Shown piece after piece: positions 1-6,846 of a stretch of DNA of 8,744 bases. Position 1 is the stretch's first letter. Every line of letters starts with the position of its first letter. Source of the stretch: DATKSS01 sp035533335. GTDB lineage: Bacteria; Chloroflexota; Dormibacteria; Dormibacterales; Dormibacteraceae. The translations under genes and the position numbers were made by a program. The notes beneath the pieces are model-generated. The model was given only the letters and a program-made list of their open reading frames with translations, was not told where the DNA came from and ran no database searches. Location: positions 1 through 8,744 of the forward strand of contig DATLUC010000036.1 in the NCBI GenBank assembly GCA_035533335.1, written 5' to 3'.

Positions 1-265
1 GGCGGGACCTGCCCTGCTGCGGCTCTTCAACGCCGAAGGCGTGGACGTGATCACCTTCACCAGCTCCTCCACCGTCTACAACTTCGTCAAAGCCTTCCCC
101 GAGGACCGCCTCCCGGCGATCCTGGGTGACGCTGAGGTGGCCTGCATGGGCCCTGTCACCGCCGACACTGCGCGCAAGCTGGGCCTGAGCGTCGCGATTG
201 TGGCGCGCGAGTACACGACACACGGCCTGGTCCAGGCCATCGCCGAAGCGGCCGCCCGCCAATGA
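1..265 (+). CDS. hemD: Uroporphyrinogen-III synthase, C-terminal part (5' end outside window)
   Basis: HemD closes hydroxymethylbilane into uroporphyrinogen III, with inversion of ring D, in the cytoplasmic tetrapyrrole (haem/sirohaem/corrin) pathway. The frame is open from base 2 and ends in TGA at 263-265, so only about 87 C-terminal residues are present. The segment reading VDVITFTSSSTVYNF is the family's conserved Ser/Thr-rich strand-loop. It is followed by CMGPVTADTARKLGL and then EYTTHGLVQAI, the usual end of HemD, where a conserved T-x-x-G-L-V/I helix closes the second domain. The GTG at 41 is internal and is not the start. The stop overlaps the next start as ATGA, so translation is probably coupled to the cyclophilin gene. 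The gene may be a HemD module fused to an upstream SAM-dependent methyltransferase (CobA/CysG type), but that part cannot be seen here. Family assignment is confident. Confidence 0.9.
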   Translation, partial: AGPALLRLFNAEGVDVITFTSSSTVYNFVKAFPEDRLPAILGDAEVACMGPVTADTARKLGLSVAIVAREYTTHGLVQAIAEAAARQ

Positions 266-951
266 GCAAGGCGCGCGTGAGGCGGCCCGCGTCGAGCGTG
301 CCGTCGGAGGCCGAGCTCTCATGGGGCAGCCGCGGTCCATGGATCCCCTTGCTGGTGATGGCGATCGTGGTCGTCGCTGTGCTCGGCTCTGGCCTTCTGG
401 TCGACAAGGCGCTGCAGACGCCGGCTCCACAGGCCCTGGCCGACTGTCAGACGTCGGCCCAGATCGCGCCGCGGGAGTTCATCGGCCCACAGCCGATGTG
501 CATCAGCGCGAGCCAAAGCTTCGACGCCACGATCAACACCACCCAGGGGGCGATCGTGGTTCATCTCTATCCCGAGATCGCGCCCGTGACCGTCAACAAC
601 TTCATCGTCCTTGCGATCCACGGCTACTACGACGGCCTGACCTTTTGGAAGAGCGAGGACTGGGTCGTACAGTCAGGCGATCCTCAAAACGACGGCCGCG
701 GCGGCCCGGGCTACAACCTTCCCGACGAGCCCAACAGCGCGCCCGACTGGGGCCTGGGCGCGGTCGGGATGGCGCGCCCCCCTGGCGGTCCTGTGAACGG
801 CAGCCAGTTCTTCATCCAGAAGGCCGCGTGGCCCGCCCCGGGCCCGACTGCGGTTTACAACCGCTTTGGCACTGTCAGTTCGGGCCTGGACAAGGCCCAG
901 CTGCTGACGGCGACGGACACGATCACCTCGATCACGATCAAAGTTTCTTGA
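262..951 (+). CDS. Membrane-anchored cyclophilin-type peptidyl-prolyl cis-trans isomerase
   Basis: The 229-aa protein has a short charged N-terminus, one hydrophobic segment (about residues 28-47, PLLVMAIVVVAVLGSGLLV) and a cyclophilin domain from about residue 86 to the end. This fits an N-in anchor with the isomerase outside the membrane, where it would help fold exported proteins. Cyclophilin landmarks are TTQGAIVVHLYPEIAPVTVNNF (about 93-114, in two parts), VVQSGDPQNDGRGGPGY (135-151), NGSQFFIQ (179-186) and RFGTV (201-205). The usual F-H-R before the substrate-binding Phe/Gln reads FWKSEDWVVQ (128-137), so the catalytic Arg (R55 of human CypA) is replaced and one residue is lost. Activity may therefore be low. 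The ATG overlaps the hemD stop (ATGA) and has no good Shine-Dalgarno site, which suggests coupling. Cys62 and Cys80 lie just outside the anchor. The family is secure; substrate and activity are not. Confidence 0.88.
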   Translation: MSKARVRRPASSVPSEAELSWGSRGPWIPLLVMAIVVVAVLGSGLLVDKALQTPAPQALADCQTSAQIAPREFIGPQPMCISASQSFDATINTTQGAIVVHLYPEIAPVTVNNFIVLAIHGYYDGLTFWKSEDWVVQSGDPQNDGRGGPGYNLPDEPNSAPDWGLGAVGMARPPGGPVNGSQFFIQKAAWPAPGPTAVYNRFGTVSSGLDKAQLLTATDTITSITIKVS

Positions 952-962
952 TCCGGCTCTGA

Positions 963-984
963 CCTCCGCCTTACGACTCGGAGG
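963..984. repeat. Inverted repeat between the isomerase gene and tatA
   Basis: CCTCCG at 963-968 is the exact reverse complement of CGGAGG at 979-984, with a 10-nt loop. It begins 11 nt after the isomerase stop and ends 1 nt before the TATAAT box at 986. There is no T-run after it, so it is not a standard intrinsic terminator. It could be a small transcript-end hairpin or an operator covering the -35 position of the tatA promoter. Stem and position are seen; function is inferred. Confidence 0.4.
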
Positions 985-985
985 C

Positions 986-991
986 TATAAT
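986..991 (+). promoter_or_regulatory. Putative -10 box of tatA (leaderless-type)
   Basis: A perfect TATAAT lies 8 nt before the tatA ATG at 1000. Normal -10 to start-site spacing would put the 5' end of the RNA at or next to the A of the ATG. This predicts a leaderless or nearly leaderless mRNA, and no Shine-Dalgarno sequence precedes the ATG. The -35 position (963-968, CCTCCG) does not match TTGACA. The core GGCTATAAT also occurs before the antitoxin gene at 6866. Confidence 0.55.
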
Positions 992-999
992 CGGCTGAC

Positions 1000-1257
1000 A
1001 TGTTCGGTATTCACCCGGTGTACTTGGCCGTACTGCTCGTAATCGTCTTGATCATCTTCGGGCCCGGCCGTCTGCCGGAGCTGGGGGGTGCCGTCGGCAA
1101 GGCCATGCGCGAGTTCCGCAAGGCCACCAGCGAGCTGACCAACGAGGTCACGACCGCGACCCAGGCCAAGCCCGAGCCGACGGCCGCATCGGCCGCATCC
1201 ACGCCGGAGAGCGCCGCCAAGGGCTCGACGTCCGAGGCTGATCCTTCGAAGAACTGA
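1000..1257 (+). CDS. tatA: Sec-independent (twin-arginine) translocase subunit TatA
   Basis: The 85-aa product forms, with TatC, the twin-arginine translocase that moves folded proteins across the cytoplasmic membrane; TatA polymerises to make the passage. The protein shows the family layout: an N-terminal membrane helix (residues 4-19, IHPVYLAVLLVIVLII), the hinge signature FGPGRLPELG (20-29), an amphipathic helix (about 30-45, AVGKAMREFRKATSEL), and a polar tail rich in Ala, Pro, Ser and Thr. The length is normal for TatA. The FGPGRLPELG hinge and short tail favour TatA over TatB, although one TatA-like protein may do both jobs when no other paralogue exists. The ATG at 1000 was chosen because the membrane helix begins at once and a TATAAT box lies 8 nt upstream. 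tatC follows after 10 nt, consistent with one transcript. Confidence 0.93.
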   Translation: MFGIHPVYLAVLLVIVLIIFGPGRLPELGGAVGKAMREFRKATSELTNEVTTATQAKPEPTAASAASTPESAAKGSTSEADPSKN

Positions 1258-1267
1258 GGCTGGTTTG

Positions 1268-2017
1268 GTGGCCCTTCTAGATAGGGTCCTCCAGCGCGGT
1301 CCGCGCCCGGCCGCCCCGGCTGCGAACGACCGCATGTCCGTGATCGAGCACCTCGAGGCGCTGCGCCGCGTCCTCATCGTCGCGCTGATCGCCTGGGGGG
1401 TGGCGACAATCGCCGCCTTCTTCGTATCGAGACAAGTCATCACGTACCTCGTCGACCGCGCCGGGATCGGACACGCGATCTACCTTCAGCCGGCGGGCGG
1501 CGTTCTGCTCGAGCTGAAGGTGGCCATCTACATCGGCGTCGTCCTCGCCTCGCCGGTGGTGATCCAGCAGGTGTGGTGGTTCGTGAGCCCCGGGCTGCAC
1601 AAGCACGAGCGCAGGTTCATCCTCCCGCTGATCGTGGCGACGATCTTCTTCTTCGCCATCGGGGTGAGCGTCGCGGTGTTCGCCTTGCCGCTCTACTTGA
1701 AGGTGCTCAACTCGTTCGCCCCGTCTGGCGTCACCTACCTCGCCGATGTGAACGCTTTCGTCAGCTTCGTGCTGCTGATGGTGATCGGCTTCGGCATCGT
1801 GTTCGAGCTGCCGGTCGTGCTGTTCGTACTTGGAATGCTGCGGATCATCAACTCGCGCTGGCTGCGGAAGAACCGCCCGATGTGGTTCCTGGGACTCGGT
1901 ATCGTGGCGATGTTCCTGACCCCGGGCACCGACCCGGTGACTCCCCTGATCATGTTCGTCCCCCTTTACGTGTTCTACGAAGGAGCCTCCCTCTTGCTCA
2001 GAATTCTCAAACGATGA
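1268..2017 (+). CDS. tatC: Sec-independent (twin-arginine) translocase subunit TatC
   Basis: TatC is the polytopic receptor that binds twin-arginine signal peptides. The 249-aa product has the expected six membrane helices (roughly 34-53, 82-104, 116-140, 164-192, 203-217 and 221-240). Conserved features are EHLEALRR at 27-34 (family HL-ELR), the cytoplasmic loop FVSPGLHKHERRF at 105-117 with Glu114 at the position of signal-binding E103 of E. coli, FELPVVLF at 179-186, and TPGTDPVTPLIMFVPLY at 218-234. I chose GTG 1268 because GAGG at 1256-1259 lies 8 nt upstream; TTG 1265 is the only nearby alternative and would add one residue. The 20-residue N-terminal extension before HLEALRR is Pro/Ala-rich, like many actinobacterial-type TatC proteins. 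The stop overlaps the rph start as ATGA. Confidence 0.95.
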   Translation: MALLDRVLQRGPRPAAPAANDRMSVIEHLEALRRVLIVALIAWGVATIAAFFVSRQVITYLVDRAGIGHAIYLQPAGGVLLELKVAIYIGVVLASPVVIQQVWWFVSPGLHKHERRFILPLIVATIFFFAIGVSVAVFALPLYLKVLNSFAPSGVTYLADVNAFVSFVLLMVIGFGIVFELPVVLFVLGMLRIINSRWLRKNRPMWFLGLGIVAMFLTPGTDPVTPLIMFVPLYVFYEGASLLLRILKR

Positions 2018-2748
2018 CACCAACCTCTCGCACCGACGGACGTCAGCCCGACCAGCTCCGCCCGCTCAAGATCGAGCTCGGCGTGAACGTGCACGCGGAA
2101 GGATCGTGTCTGATCGAGATGGGCCGCACGCGCGTGTGGATCACCGCCAGCGTGGAGGACCGAGTCCCCCCCCACCGCCGAGGCAGCGGCCAGGGCTGGA
2201 TCACGGCCGAGTACTCGATGCTGCCTCGCTCGACCCACGACCGCGGGACCCGCGAGGCGATCCAGGGCCGGATCGGCGGACGCACCCACGAGATCCAGAG
2301 GCTGATCGGCCGCTCGCTTCGCGCTGCGGTCGACATGGGCAAGATCGGCGAACGGACCATCACCCTCGACTGCGACGTCCTCCAGGCCGACGGCGGCACG
2401 CGGACCGCCTCGATCACGGGGGCGTTCACGGCCCTGTACATGGCCATCAAGCGGATGAAGGACGCGCGCATGGTGGAGCAGGTCCCGGTGCGCCAGTACC
2501 TCGCCGCGGTCAGCTGCGGCATCGTCCAGGGCACGCCCATGCTGGACCTCGACTACACCGAGGACTTCCAGGCCGGGACGGACCTCAACTGCGTCATGAC
2601 CGAGGACGGGCGCTTGGTCGAGCTGCAGGCCACAGCTGAAGGCGCGCCCTACACGCGGGAGGAGCTCGACTCGATGCTGGCGCTCGCGGGCAAGGGGATC
2701 AAAGAGCTGATCGTCGCCCAAAAACGCGCCATCGCTTCGCTTGCCTGA
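2014..2748 (+). CDS. rph: Ribonuclease PH
   Basis: RNase PH is a phosphorolytic 3'-to-5' exoribonuclease, normally a ring hexamer, that trims tRNA precursors and degrades structured RNA with inorganic phosphate. The 244-aa length is typical. Family blocks are present in order: RTDGRQPDQLRPLKIE (6-21), GWITAEYSMLPRSTHDR (61-77), the RE near 80-81, GGRTHEIQRLIGRSLRA (88-104), DCDVLQADGGTRTASITG (119-136, with the phosphate-binding Arg130 in GGTRTA) and LDLDYTED (177-184, acidic catalytic residues). The start is ATG 2014, which overlaps the tatC stop (ATGA). Starts further upstream would run far back into tatC. No Shine-Dalgarno site sits at the proper distance, so translation is probably coupled to tatC. 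The rph-rdgB order that follows is a common conserved gene pair. Confidence 0.96.
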   Translation: MTPTSRTDGRQPDQLRPLKIELGVNVHAEGSCLIEMGRTRVWITASVEDRVPPHRRGSGQGWITAEYSMLPRSTHDRGTREAIQGRIGGRTHEIQRLIGRSLRAAVDMGKIGERTITLDCDVLQADGGTRTASITGAFTALYMAIKRMKDARMVEQVPVRQYLAAVSCGIVQGTPMLDLDYTEDFQAGTDLNCVMTEDGRLVELQATAEGAPYTREELDSMLALAGKGIKELIVAQKRAIASLA

Positions 2749-3325
2749 TCGCCCGCGGCTCGTCATCGCCTCGGGCAACGCGGGCAAGGCTCAGGAGTAT
2801 CGAGACCTCTTGTCGGGCGCCGGCTTCGAGCTGGTCGCCTTCGACAGCGAGGTCGACGAGGGGGGGGACACCTACGCCGAGAACGCGCGCCTGAAGGCCG
2901 AAGAGGCCGCCGCGCGCTCCGGCCTGCCCTCGCTCGGGGACGACTCGGGCATCGAGCTGGAGGCGCTCGGCGGCTTTCCAGGGGTCCGGTCGGCGCGCCT
3001 CGCGCCGACGCAGCCCGAACGAACCGCCGAGCTCTGGCGGCGGCTGGACGGCCGGACCAGGCCGTGGCACGCCCGCTTCGTCTGCGTCATCGCCCTGGCC
3101 ATGCCGGGAAGGCAGACGCGTTTCTTCGAAGGCGAATGCAGGGGTGAGCTGTTGCCGGAGGCCAGAGGGCACAACGGGTTCGGCTACGACCCGGTGTTCC
3201 TGGTGCCCGAGGCCGGGAAGACGTTCGGCGAGATGCCGGTGTCCGAGAAGCGCCGGTACAGCCACCGGGCGGCGGCGCTGCGGGCACTCTTGAAATCGGG
3301 TGTTCTGGCGGCTCTCGCCGGCTGA
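2741..3325 (+). CDS. rdgB: RdgB/HAM1 family non-canonical purine NTP pyrophosphatase
   Basis: The enzyme hydrolyses dITP, ITP and XTP to the monophosphates plus pyrophosphate, keeping deaminated purines out of DNA and RNA. The 194-aa length is normal. Motifs are SGNAGKAQEYRDLL (11-24, nucleotide-binding N-terminus), the acidic stretch around 40-47, LGDDSGIELEALGGFPGVRSAR (65-86, in two parts; the adjacent Asp67 and Asp68 carry the metal/general-base role), GFGYDPVF (146-153) and EKRRYSHRAAAL (169-180, base-recognition SHR). The only start that fits is TTG 2741, because no other start codon lies upstream in this frame and the first motif begins ten codons later. It overlaps rph by 8 nt. A TTG start without a Shine-Dalgarno site suggests coupling to rph and modest expression. 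Confidence 0.94.
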   Translation: MPDRPRLVIASGNAGKAQEYRDLLSGAGFELVAFDSEVDEGGDTYAENARLKAEEAAARSGLPSLGDDSGIELEALGGFPGVRSARLAPTQPERTAELWRRLDGRTRPWHARFVCVIALAMPGRQTRFFEGECRGELLPEARGHNGFGYDPVFLVPEAGKTFGEMPVSEKRRYSHRAAALRALLKSGVLAALAG

Positions 3326-3440
3326 AGCCGACCCGCCCCGGTTACAGGCTTTGTTTTGGCTGGCATCGGATCATTGCCATCAATTGGCGACTCCTATCAC
3401 CGGGCCGACTGCTGGCCCTGAGGCGCGCGGCACACCACCG

Positions 3441-6365
3441 GTGGCGGCCGTTCGGCTCCAACCGGTCTCAGTCCGTCCTGGGTGGCATGATCTTCCCGCG
3501 CTGATCGGCGCGGTCATTGCAGTCGCAGCCGTCGTGGCCTGGCTGACGCCTGGCCCGCTCCTGGCCAGGATGTTTCCGACCGGCCCGGTGATCAAGCTCA
3601 ACACGGCCATCGCTCTGCTCGCGCTTTCCGGGGCCGTGTATGCGGCGCGGCGCTCGCGGCCCGGCTGGAATCAGCCGAAGTTGATCTCGGCCGGATTCGT
3701 CGCATTGACCCTGGCGATCGTAGGCGGGACCGCGTACGAATACATTTCGGGCCATTCGTTGGGAATCGACCAGCTGCTGGTCAAGGATCGTACTCACGGA
3801 GTGCTGCCGCCTGGCCGGATGGCTGTCGGCACTCTCATCTTTCTCGGCTCGCTGTGCCTGGCTCTGGTCGCCCTCGACTGGCCGTGGCCGCGGGTACGAC
3901 CCTCCGAATGGATTGCCTGGACGGTGGCGACCTTTGCGCTGCTGGCTCTCATCGGCGACCTGTTCGCGGTCGGCCAGCTATCCGGCGTCGTAGGCGCCAG
4001 CCAGATGGCGGTCAGCACCGGCATCGTCCTCATCCTGCTGAGCGTGGGCGTGATCGCGTCGCGGCCGGAGCACGCGATCTTCAAGGCGGTTGCCGGCCCG
4101 GATGCCGGAGCCAGGTTCGTTCGCCGGTTCGGGCTGATCGCCGTCGCGATACCGTTAGCGCTGGGCGTCGCGGTCTTCGGGGCCGGGCGGGCCGGCGCGT
4201 TCGGACCCGATTTTGCGCTGAGCCTGGGAACCTTCGGGGCCATGGGCGTGGGGATGGCCGGGGTGCTGGTGGCCTCGATCTTCGTCCGGCGCGCCGAGCT
4301 TGCCGGGCTCGGACGTCGCGAGGCGGAGGTTTTCAAGATGATCGTGCAGACCGCCAACGAGGGCGTGTGGACCACCGACGACCTCGGACGCAACCTGTTC
4401 ATGAACGACCGGATGCTGGAGATGCTCGGCTACCAGTCCTCCGAGCTCATGGGAAGGCGCGCCCTGGACCTCGCCCCCCCAGACATTCGTGAGCTCCAGA
4501 GCGCGCGCATGCAGGATCGCCTGTGGGGCCGAACCGAGGCGTATGAGACCGCTTTCGTGCGCAAGGACGGCTCGATCCTGTGGGCCCTTGTCGGCGCGAC
4601 GCCCAGGCTCGACGCCGCCGGCAAGCCGGCCGGTTCGCTCGCGATGGTCAGCGACCTGACCTCCAGGCGTGCTGCCGAAGAGGAGTTGAAAGCTGCGCGG
4701 AGCGGGGCGCTCGAGGCGACGCGCCTGAAGTCGGAGTTCCTGGCCAGCATGAGCCACGAGATACGGACTCCGCTGACCGGGCTGCTCGGGATGGTCGAGC
4801 TGCTGAGGGCCACCGCACTGGACGAGGAGCAGGCCGGCTATGCCGAGGCGATCAGCCGGTCTGGCGACGCGCTCCTGACGATCATCAACGACATCCTTGA
4901 CATCTCCAAGGTCGAGGCCGGCAAGCTCGAGCTCGAAGCCATCGACTTCAAGATCCGGTTGGTCGTCGAGGAGGTCGCGGAGCTCATGGCTCCGCGGGCC
5001 CAGGGCAAAGGTCTCGAGCTCATCGATGTGATCAACCCGCTCGTCCCCGAATGGGTGCGGGGTGACCCTGCTCGACTTCGCCAGGTGCTGCTCAACCTGA
5101 TCAGCAACTCGCTCAAGTTCACCGACCGAGGCGAGATTGTCATCAGCGTCCAACCCGCGCCTGGTGTAGGGCTCGGACGGCGCATCGAGTTCGAGGTGTC
5201 AGACACAGGCACGGGGATTTCCGAGGCGACGCAGAAGCGGCTGTTCGAGAAGTTTGCCCAGGGGGACTCTTCGATCGCCCGAAAGCACGGAGGTACAGGG
5301 CTGGGCCTGGCCATCTCTCGTCAGCTGGTCGGGCTCATGGGTGGCGAGATAGGTGTGCGCAGCGAGCCTGGCAAAGGCAGCGAGTTCTACTTCACCTGCG
5401 TGTTCCAGGAGAGCAGGGTCGGTCGCTCCGAACCGGTCGCGCCGGTGGGCGACCTGAAGGGCTTGCGTGTCCTTGTCGTAGACGACAACGCGACGAATCT
5501 GCAGGTCCTCGAGCAGGCACTGAGGAGGTGGCAGGTGGAGGTGTTTGGGGGAGCTCTCGGCGTGGACGCCCTCGCGGTCTTGACCGATGCCGCGGCCCAG
5601 GGCAAGCCCTATGACGTCGTCCTACTCGACTCCCAGATGCCAGACCTCGGTGGCTTGGCGCTCGCGCGAATGATCCGCCGGAAGCCGGCCCTGGCCGGCC
5701 TCGTCACCGTGCTGCTGACCCCGGCCGCCCGGGGGGCTGTGGCGCAGGATGGAGTAGTCGATGCGTTCCTGAACAAACCGGTGAAGATCGCCGCGCTGCG
5801 CGAATGTTTGACGCTGGTCAGCGGGCGGGCTCCCACCAACCCGCTGCCAACGCCGGCGGCGCACTTCGGCCCGGTCTCCGGTGCGGTCGCCGGTCAGGAA
5901 TCGCTGGTCTTGGTCGTGGACGACAATCCGGTAAACCAGAAAGTCTCCAGCACCATGCTCCGAAAGCTCGGGTATCGCTCTGACCTAGCGATCAACGGCG
6001 CCGAGGCGGTGGATGCGTCCGCCAAGCGCGATTACGCCGCCATCCTCATGGACTGTGAGCTGCCCGTGATGGACGGATTCGAAGCAACTGCCGCGATCAG
6101 GCTCAGGGAGGGCTCCGCCCTGCACACGCCGATCATCGCCATGACCGCGAGCGCCATGAAGGGCGACCTCGAGAAGTGCATCGCGGCCGGGATGGATGCG
6201 TATCTCAGCAAGCCGGTGAAGATGGCAAAGCTCGGAGAGATCATCGCCGCCTGGGCCGGGCCCAATCGCCCCAATCGTGACGCGGCGCTCGCTTTGAACG
6301 GACATGCCCCCGACGCGGCGCCGCCTTCTGAAGCTCTGGTGGCCGTGGCCGATCGCCCGGCTTGA
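3441..6365 (+). CDS. Hybrid sensor histidine kinase (membrane sensor-PAS-HisKA-HATPase-REC-REC)
   Basis: From GTG 3441 the product is 974 aa. About eight hydrophobic segments come first (roughly 19-37, 51-69, 79-99, 127-146, 156-178, 189-207, 229-250, 260-282), with an outer loop after the third that contains GHSLGIDQLLV and PPGRM. A PAS domain follows (about 293-408, ANEGVWTTDD to AMVSDLTSRR). HisKA has SMSHEIRTPL with phospho-acceptor His439. HATPase_c shows NLISNSLKFT (N552, N556), DTGTGI (588-593), LFEKF (601-605) and GGTGLGLAI (617-625). Receiver 1 has Asp681/682, Asp730, Thr760 and Lys779. Receiver 2 has Asp827/828, Asp871, Thr902 and Lys924. All catalytic positions are intact. There is no HPt domain, so phosphate must pass to a separate protein. 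The frame is open back to GTG 3300, but 3342-3386 has AT-rich third positions and looks non-coding; TTG 3351, TTG 3384 and GTG 3300 remain possible starts. The ligand is unknown. Confidence 0.92.
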   Translation: MAAVRLQPVSVRPGWHDLPALIGAVIAVAAVVAWLTPGPLLARMFPTGPVIKLNTAIALLALSGAVYAARRSRPGWNQPKLISAGFVALTLAIVGGTAYEYISGHSLGIDQLLVKDRTHGVLPPGRMAVGTLIFLGSLCLALVALDWPWPRVRPSEWIAWTVATFALLALIGDLFAVGQLSGVVGASQMAVSTGIVLILLSVGVIASRPEHAIFKAVAGPDAGARFVRRFGLIAVAIPLALGVAVFGAGRAGAFGPDFALSLGTFGAMGVGMAGVLVASIFVRRAELAGLGRREAEVFKMIVQTANEGVWTTDDLGRNLFMNDRMLEMLGYQSSELMGRRALDLAPPDIRELQSARMQDRLWGRTEAYETAFVRKDGSILWALVGATPRLDAAGKPAGSLAMVSDLTSRRAAEEELKAARSGALEATRLKSEFLASMSHEIRTPLTGLLGMVELLRATALDEEQAGYAEAISRSGDALLTIINDILDISKVEAGKLELEAIDFKIRLVVEEVAELMAPRAQGKGLELIDVINPLVPEWVRGDPARLRQVLLNLISNSLKFTDRGEIVISVQPAPGVGLGRRIEFEVSDTGTGISEATQKRLFEKFAQGDSSIARKHGGTGLGLAISRQLVGLMGGEIGVRSEPGKGSEFYFTCVFQESRVGRSEPVAPVGDLKGLRVLVVDDNATNLQVLEQALRRWQVEVFGGALGVDALAVLTDAAAQGKPYDVVLLDSQMPDLGGLALARMIRRKPALAGLVTVLLTPAARGAVAQDGVVDAFLNKPVKIAALRECLTLVSGRAPTNPLPTPAAHFGPVSGAVAGQESLVLVVDDNPVNQKVSSTMLRKLGYRSDLAINGAEAVDASAKRDYAAILMDCELPVMDGFEATAAIRLREGSALHTPIIAMTASAMKGDLEKCIAAGMDAYLSKPVKMAKLGEIIAAWAGPNRPNRDAALALNGHAPDAAPPSEALVAVADRPA

Positions 6366-6769
6366 TCGTCTGCCGCCTCAACCGTCCACCACAAATGCGA
6401 TTCCAGACCGCCCGCGCGTTATTCAGGAGATGAGAGATGCAGGAGCAAAGCAGAAGACAGTGACCGGGCGCATCAAAGCCACCCGCCGCCGCCGCCATCA
6501 ACCAGGAGCGCTGGCCACCGCCCAGCGACCGGTGTCCAGCGACCAGGCCCCCGGCGAGGAGACCGTGCAGGTCAACGACCAGTACGTCGGAGGTGGGCCG
6601 CCGCCGTCACAATCCATAACGGGGAACGACCAGCACCAGACCGGCGGCTAGCGACGCCTAATCCCGTCGGTGCACCGCCGAGCGCCGGATCGTCGCCGAA
6701 TACAATGAGCGCGCCTCAGATCGTCGCCATCCGGCAATAGACGCGTGCGGCGAGCGGAGTTCTCAAAGG
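6366..6769. other. 404-nt stretch without a convincing gene, before tRNA-Pro
   Basis: No open frame here resembles a known protein. The longest plus-strand candidate runs from ATG 6430 to TAG 6651 (73 codons). It is Gln/Pro/Gly/Arg-rich and its AGGAG touches the ATG, too close for normal use. A 10-bp direct repeat, GATCGTCGCC, occurs at 6688-6697 and 6719-6728. TACAAT at 6701-6706 could be the -10 of a tRNA promoter. I see no clear terminator hairpin for the kinase gene. Confidence 0.5.
6701..6706 (+). promoter_or_regulatory. Possible -10 box upstream of tRNA-Pro
   Basis: TACAAT differs from the TATAAT consensus at one base and is the best -10 match in the 404-nt gap before the tRNA. It would give a tRNA precursor with a 5' leader of roughly 55 nt. 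No convincing -35 hexamer lies about 17 nt upstream, so the call rests on the hexamer and its position only. Confidence 0.25.
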
Positions 6770-6846
6770 CGGGCGGTAGCTTAGCTCGGCAAAGCGCCTG
6801 GTTTGGGACCAGGAGACCGCGAGTTCGAATCTCGCCCGCCCGACCA
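6770..6846 (+). tRNA. tRNA-Pro (anticodon UGG), CCA encoded
   Basis: A full cloverleaf can be folded by eye. The 7-bp acceptor stem is CGGGCGG (6770-6776) with CCGCCCG (6836-6842). The D stem is GCTT/AAGC. The anticodon stem CCTGG/CCAGG (6797-6801/6809-6813) closes the loop TTTGGGA, giving anticodon TGG at 6804-6806 and G37, as usual for proline tRNAs. The T arm is GCGAG-TTCGAAT-CTCGC (6819-6835). The discriminator is A6843, and CCA is encoded at 6844-6846. The extra loop has 5 nt. All stems are perfectly paired, so the gene is probably functional. It reads proline CCA codons and, by wobble, other CCN codons. Confidence 0.97.

Noticed and set aside
1277..2023. 248-codon minus-strand frame opposite tatC
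   Set aside because: Rich in His, Asp, Glu and Arg, as expected from reading a hydrophobic membrane-protein gene backwards; no domain visible.
3300..3440. N-terminal extension of the kinase to GTG 3300
   Set aside because: It overlaps rdgB by 26 nt, third positions at 3342-3386 are AT-rich unlike the rest of the gene, and the 47 residues resemble nothing. Not fully excluded.
6304..6651. 115-codon plus-strand frame overlapping the kinase 3' end
   Set aside because: Its first third is an out-of-frame reading of the kinase. Only the part after 6430 could be independent, and it has no family features.
6688..6728. 10-bp direct repeat GATCGTCGCC as an attachment site or CRISPR-like unit
   Set aside because: Only two copies, short, GC-rich and not tied to the tRNA 3' end; chance is the simpler explanation.
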